A program made the translations under genes and the position numbers. Below, piece after piece: positions 63,870-64,000 of a DNA stretch of 64,000 nt. The notes beneath the pieces are model-generated. The model saw only the letters and a list, made by a program, of their open reading frames with translations. It was not told where the DNA came from and ran no database searches. The first letter of the stretch is position 1. Each line of letters begins with the position of its first letter. This DNA comes from Druceiella hillmani (Eukaryota; Arthropoda; Insecta; Lepidoptera; Hepialidae), in assembly GCA_039881145.1 (NCBI GenBank), contig JAYKKI010000008.1:36107001-36171000 (forward strand). The letters are read 5' to 3'.

Positions 63870-63919
63870 AATAATAACATAATGTATTCAACTGTTGTTG
63901 AATACATTATGTTATTATT
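63870..63919. repeat. perfect hairpin, 23 bp stem, 4 nt loop
   Basis: 63870-63892 and 63897-63919 are exact reverse complements around TGTT. The inner stem is GTATTCAAC/GTTGAATAC. Confidence 0.96.
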
Positions 63920-64000
63920 TTAAATATTAACAATACTTAAACATATTCAGCTACAGTGGCTAACAGACAGGTAGGCAGAAAGAAAAATTTTGCTTGTTGT

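Larger units (their letters stand above)
26797..64000 (+). other. downstream intron, no further exon recognised (at least 37.2 kb)
   Basis: It starts with gtagta. The next exon should begin in phase 0 and supply the D.G...C half of an Ig domain. I found no such block on the + strand up to the window end. The sequence is AT-rich with repeats, foldbacks, mobile-element relics and scattered less AT-rich islands, all listed separately. Stretches I see nothing in include 28000-29900, 30600-33200, 36000-39000, 42100-44200, 48500-51100 and 62500-63400. A short or diverged exon could still be hidden. Confidence 0.65.

Overview
The window looks like about 64 kb of an AT-rich insect nuclear genome, most likely from a moth or butterfly. 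The only protein-coding sequence I can defend is three spliced exons on the + strand (15714-15827, 25161-25364, 26651-26796). They join in phase into 154 complete codons with no stop. They encode one immunoglobulin domain and the first half of the next, from a cell-surface adhesion protein that I assign to the arthropod Sidestep (Side) family of axon-guidance receptors. Lepidopteran origin is suggested by two LINE 3' tails (about 24265-24402 and 44600-44740) of a kind I recall as common in Lepidoptera. AT-rich introns and abundant (AT)n arrays fit but are not specific.

Layout. 1-15713 is upstream intron or non-coding DNA. It holds half of an inverted-repeat element at the window edge, a five-copy 89-90 bp tandem array, one copy of a dispersed repeat family (about 5040-5415), a frameshifted Tc1/mariner transposase fossil, a three-copy 207 bp array and several less AT-rich islands. 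15714-26796 holds the three exons, separated by introns of 9,333 and 1,286 bp. 26797-64000 has no exon I can recognise. It is probably the start of a very long intron, filled with minisatellites, foldback hairpins, a SINE with a tRNA-Pro-like head, degenerate repeats, two more inverted-repeat elements and many (AT)n arrays.

How it works together. The first exon carries the linker and first cysteine of an Ig domain. The second carries the tryptophan and second cysteine. The third opens the next Ig domain. The earlier exons (signal peptide and N-terminal Ig domain) and the later ones (rest of the ectodomain, transmembrane segment, cytoplasmic tail) must lie outside the window or be too short or diverged to recognise here.

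The most unusual structure is a dispersed inverted-repeat element (1-100, 46643-46832, 60054-60348). Each arm carries a motif arranged like a type I hammerhead ribozyme: a four-base stem I, a CTGAAGA core, a short stem II, GAA, a palindromic stem III and a GTC cleavage triplet. Base 10.1 is off-consensus, so activity is unproven. Other points of note are five near-perfect hairpins with 3-7 nt loops and a perfect 14 bp RFX-type palindrome at 45094-45107.
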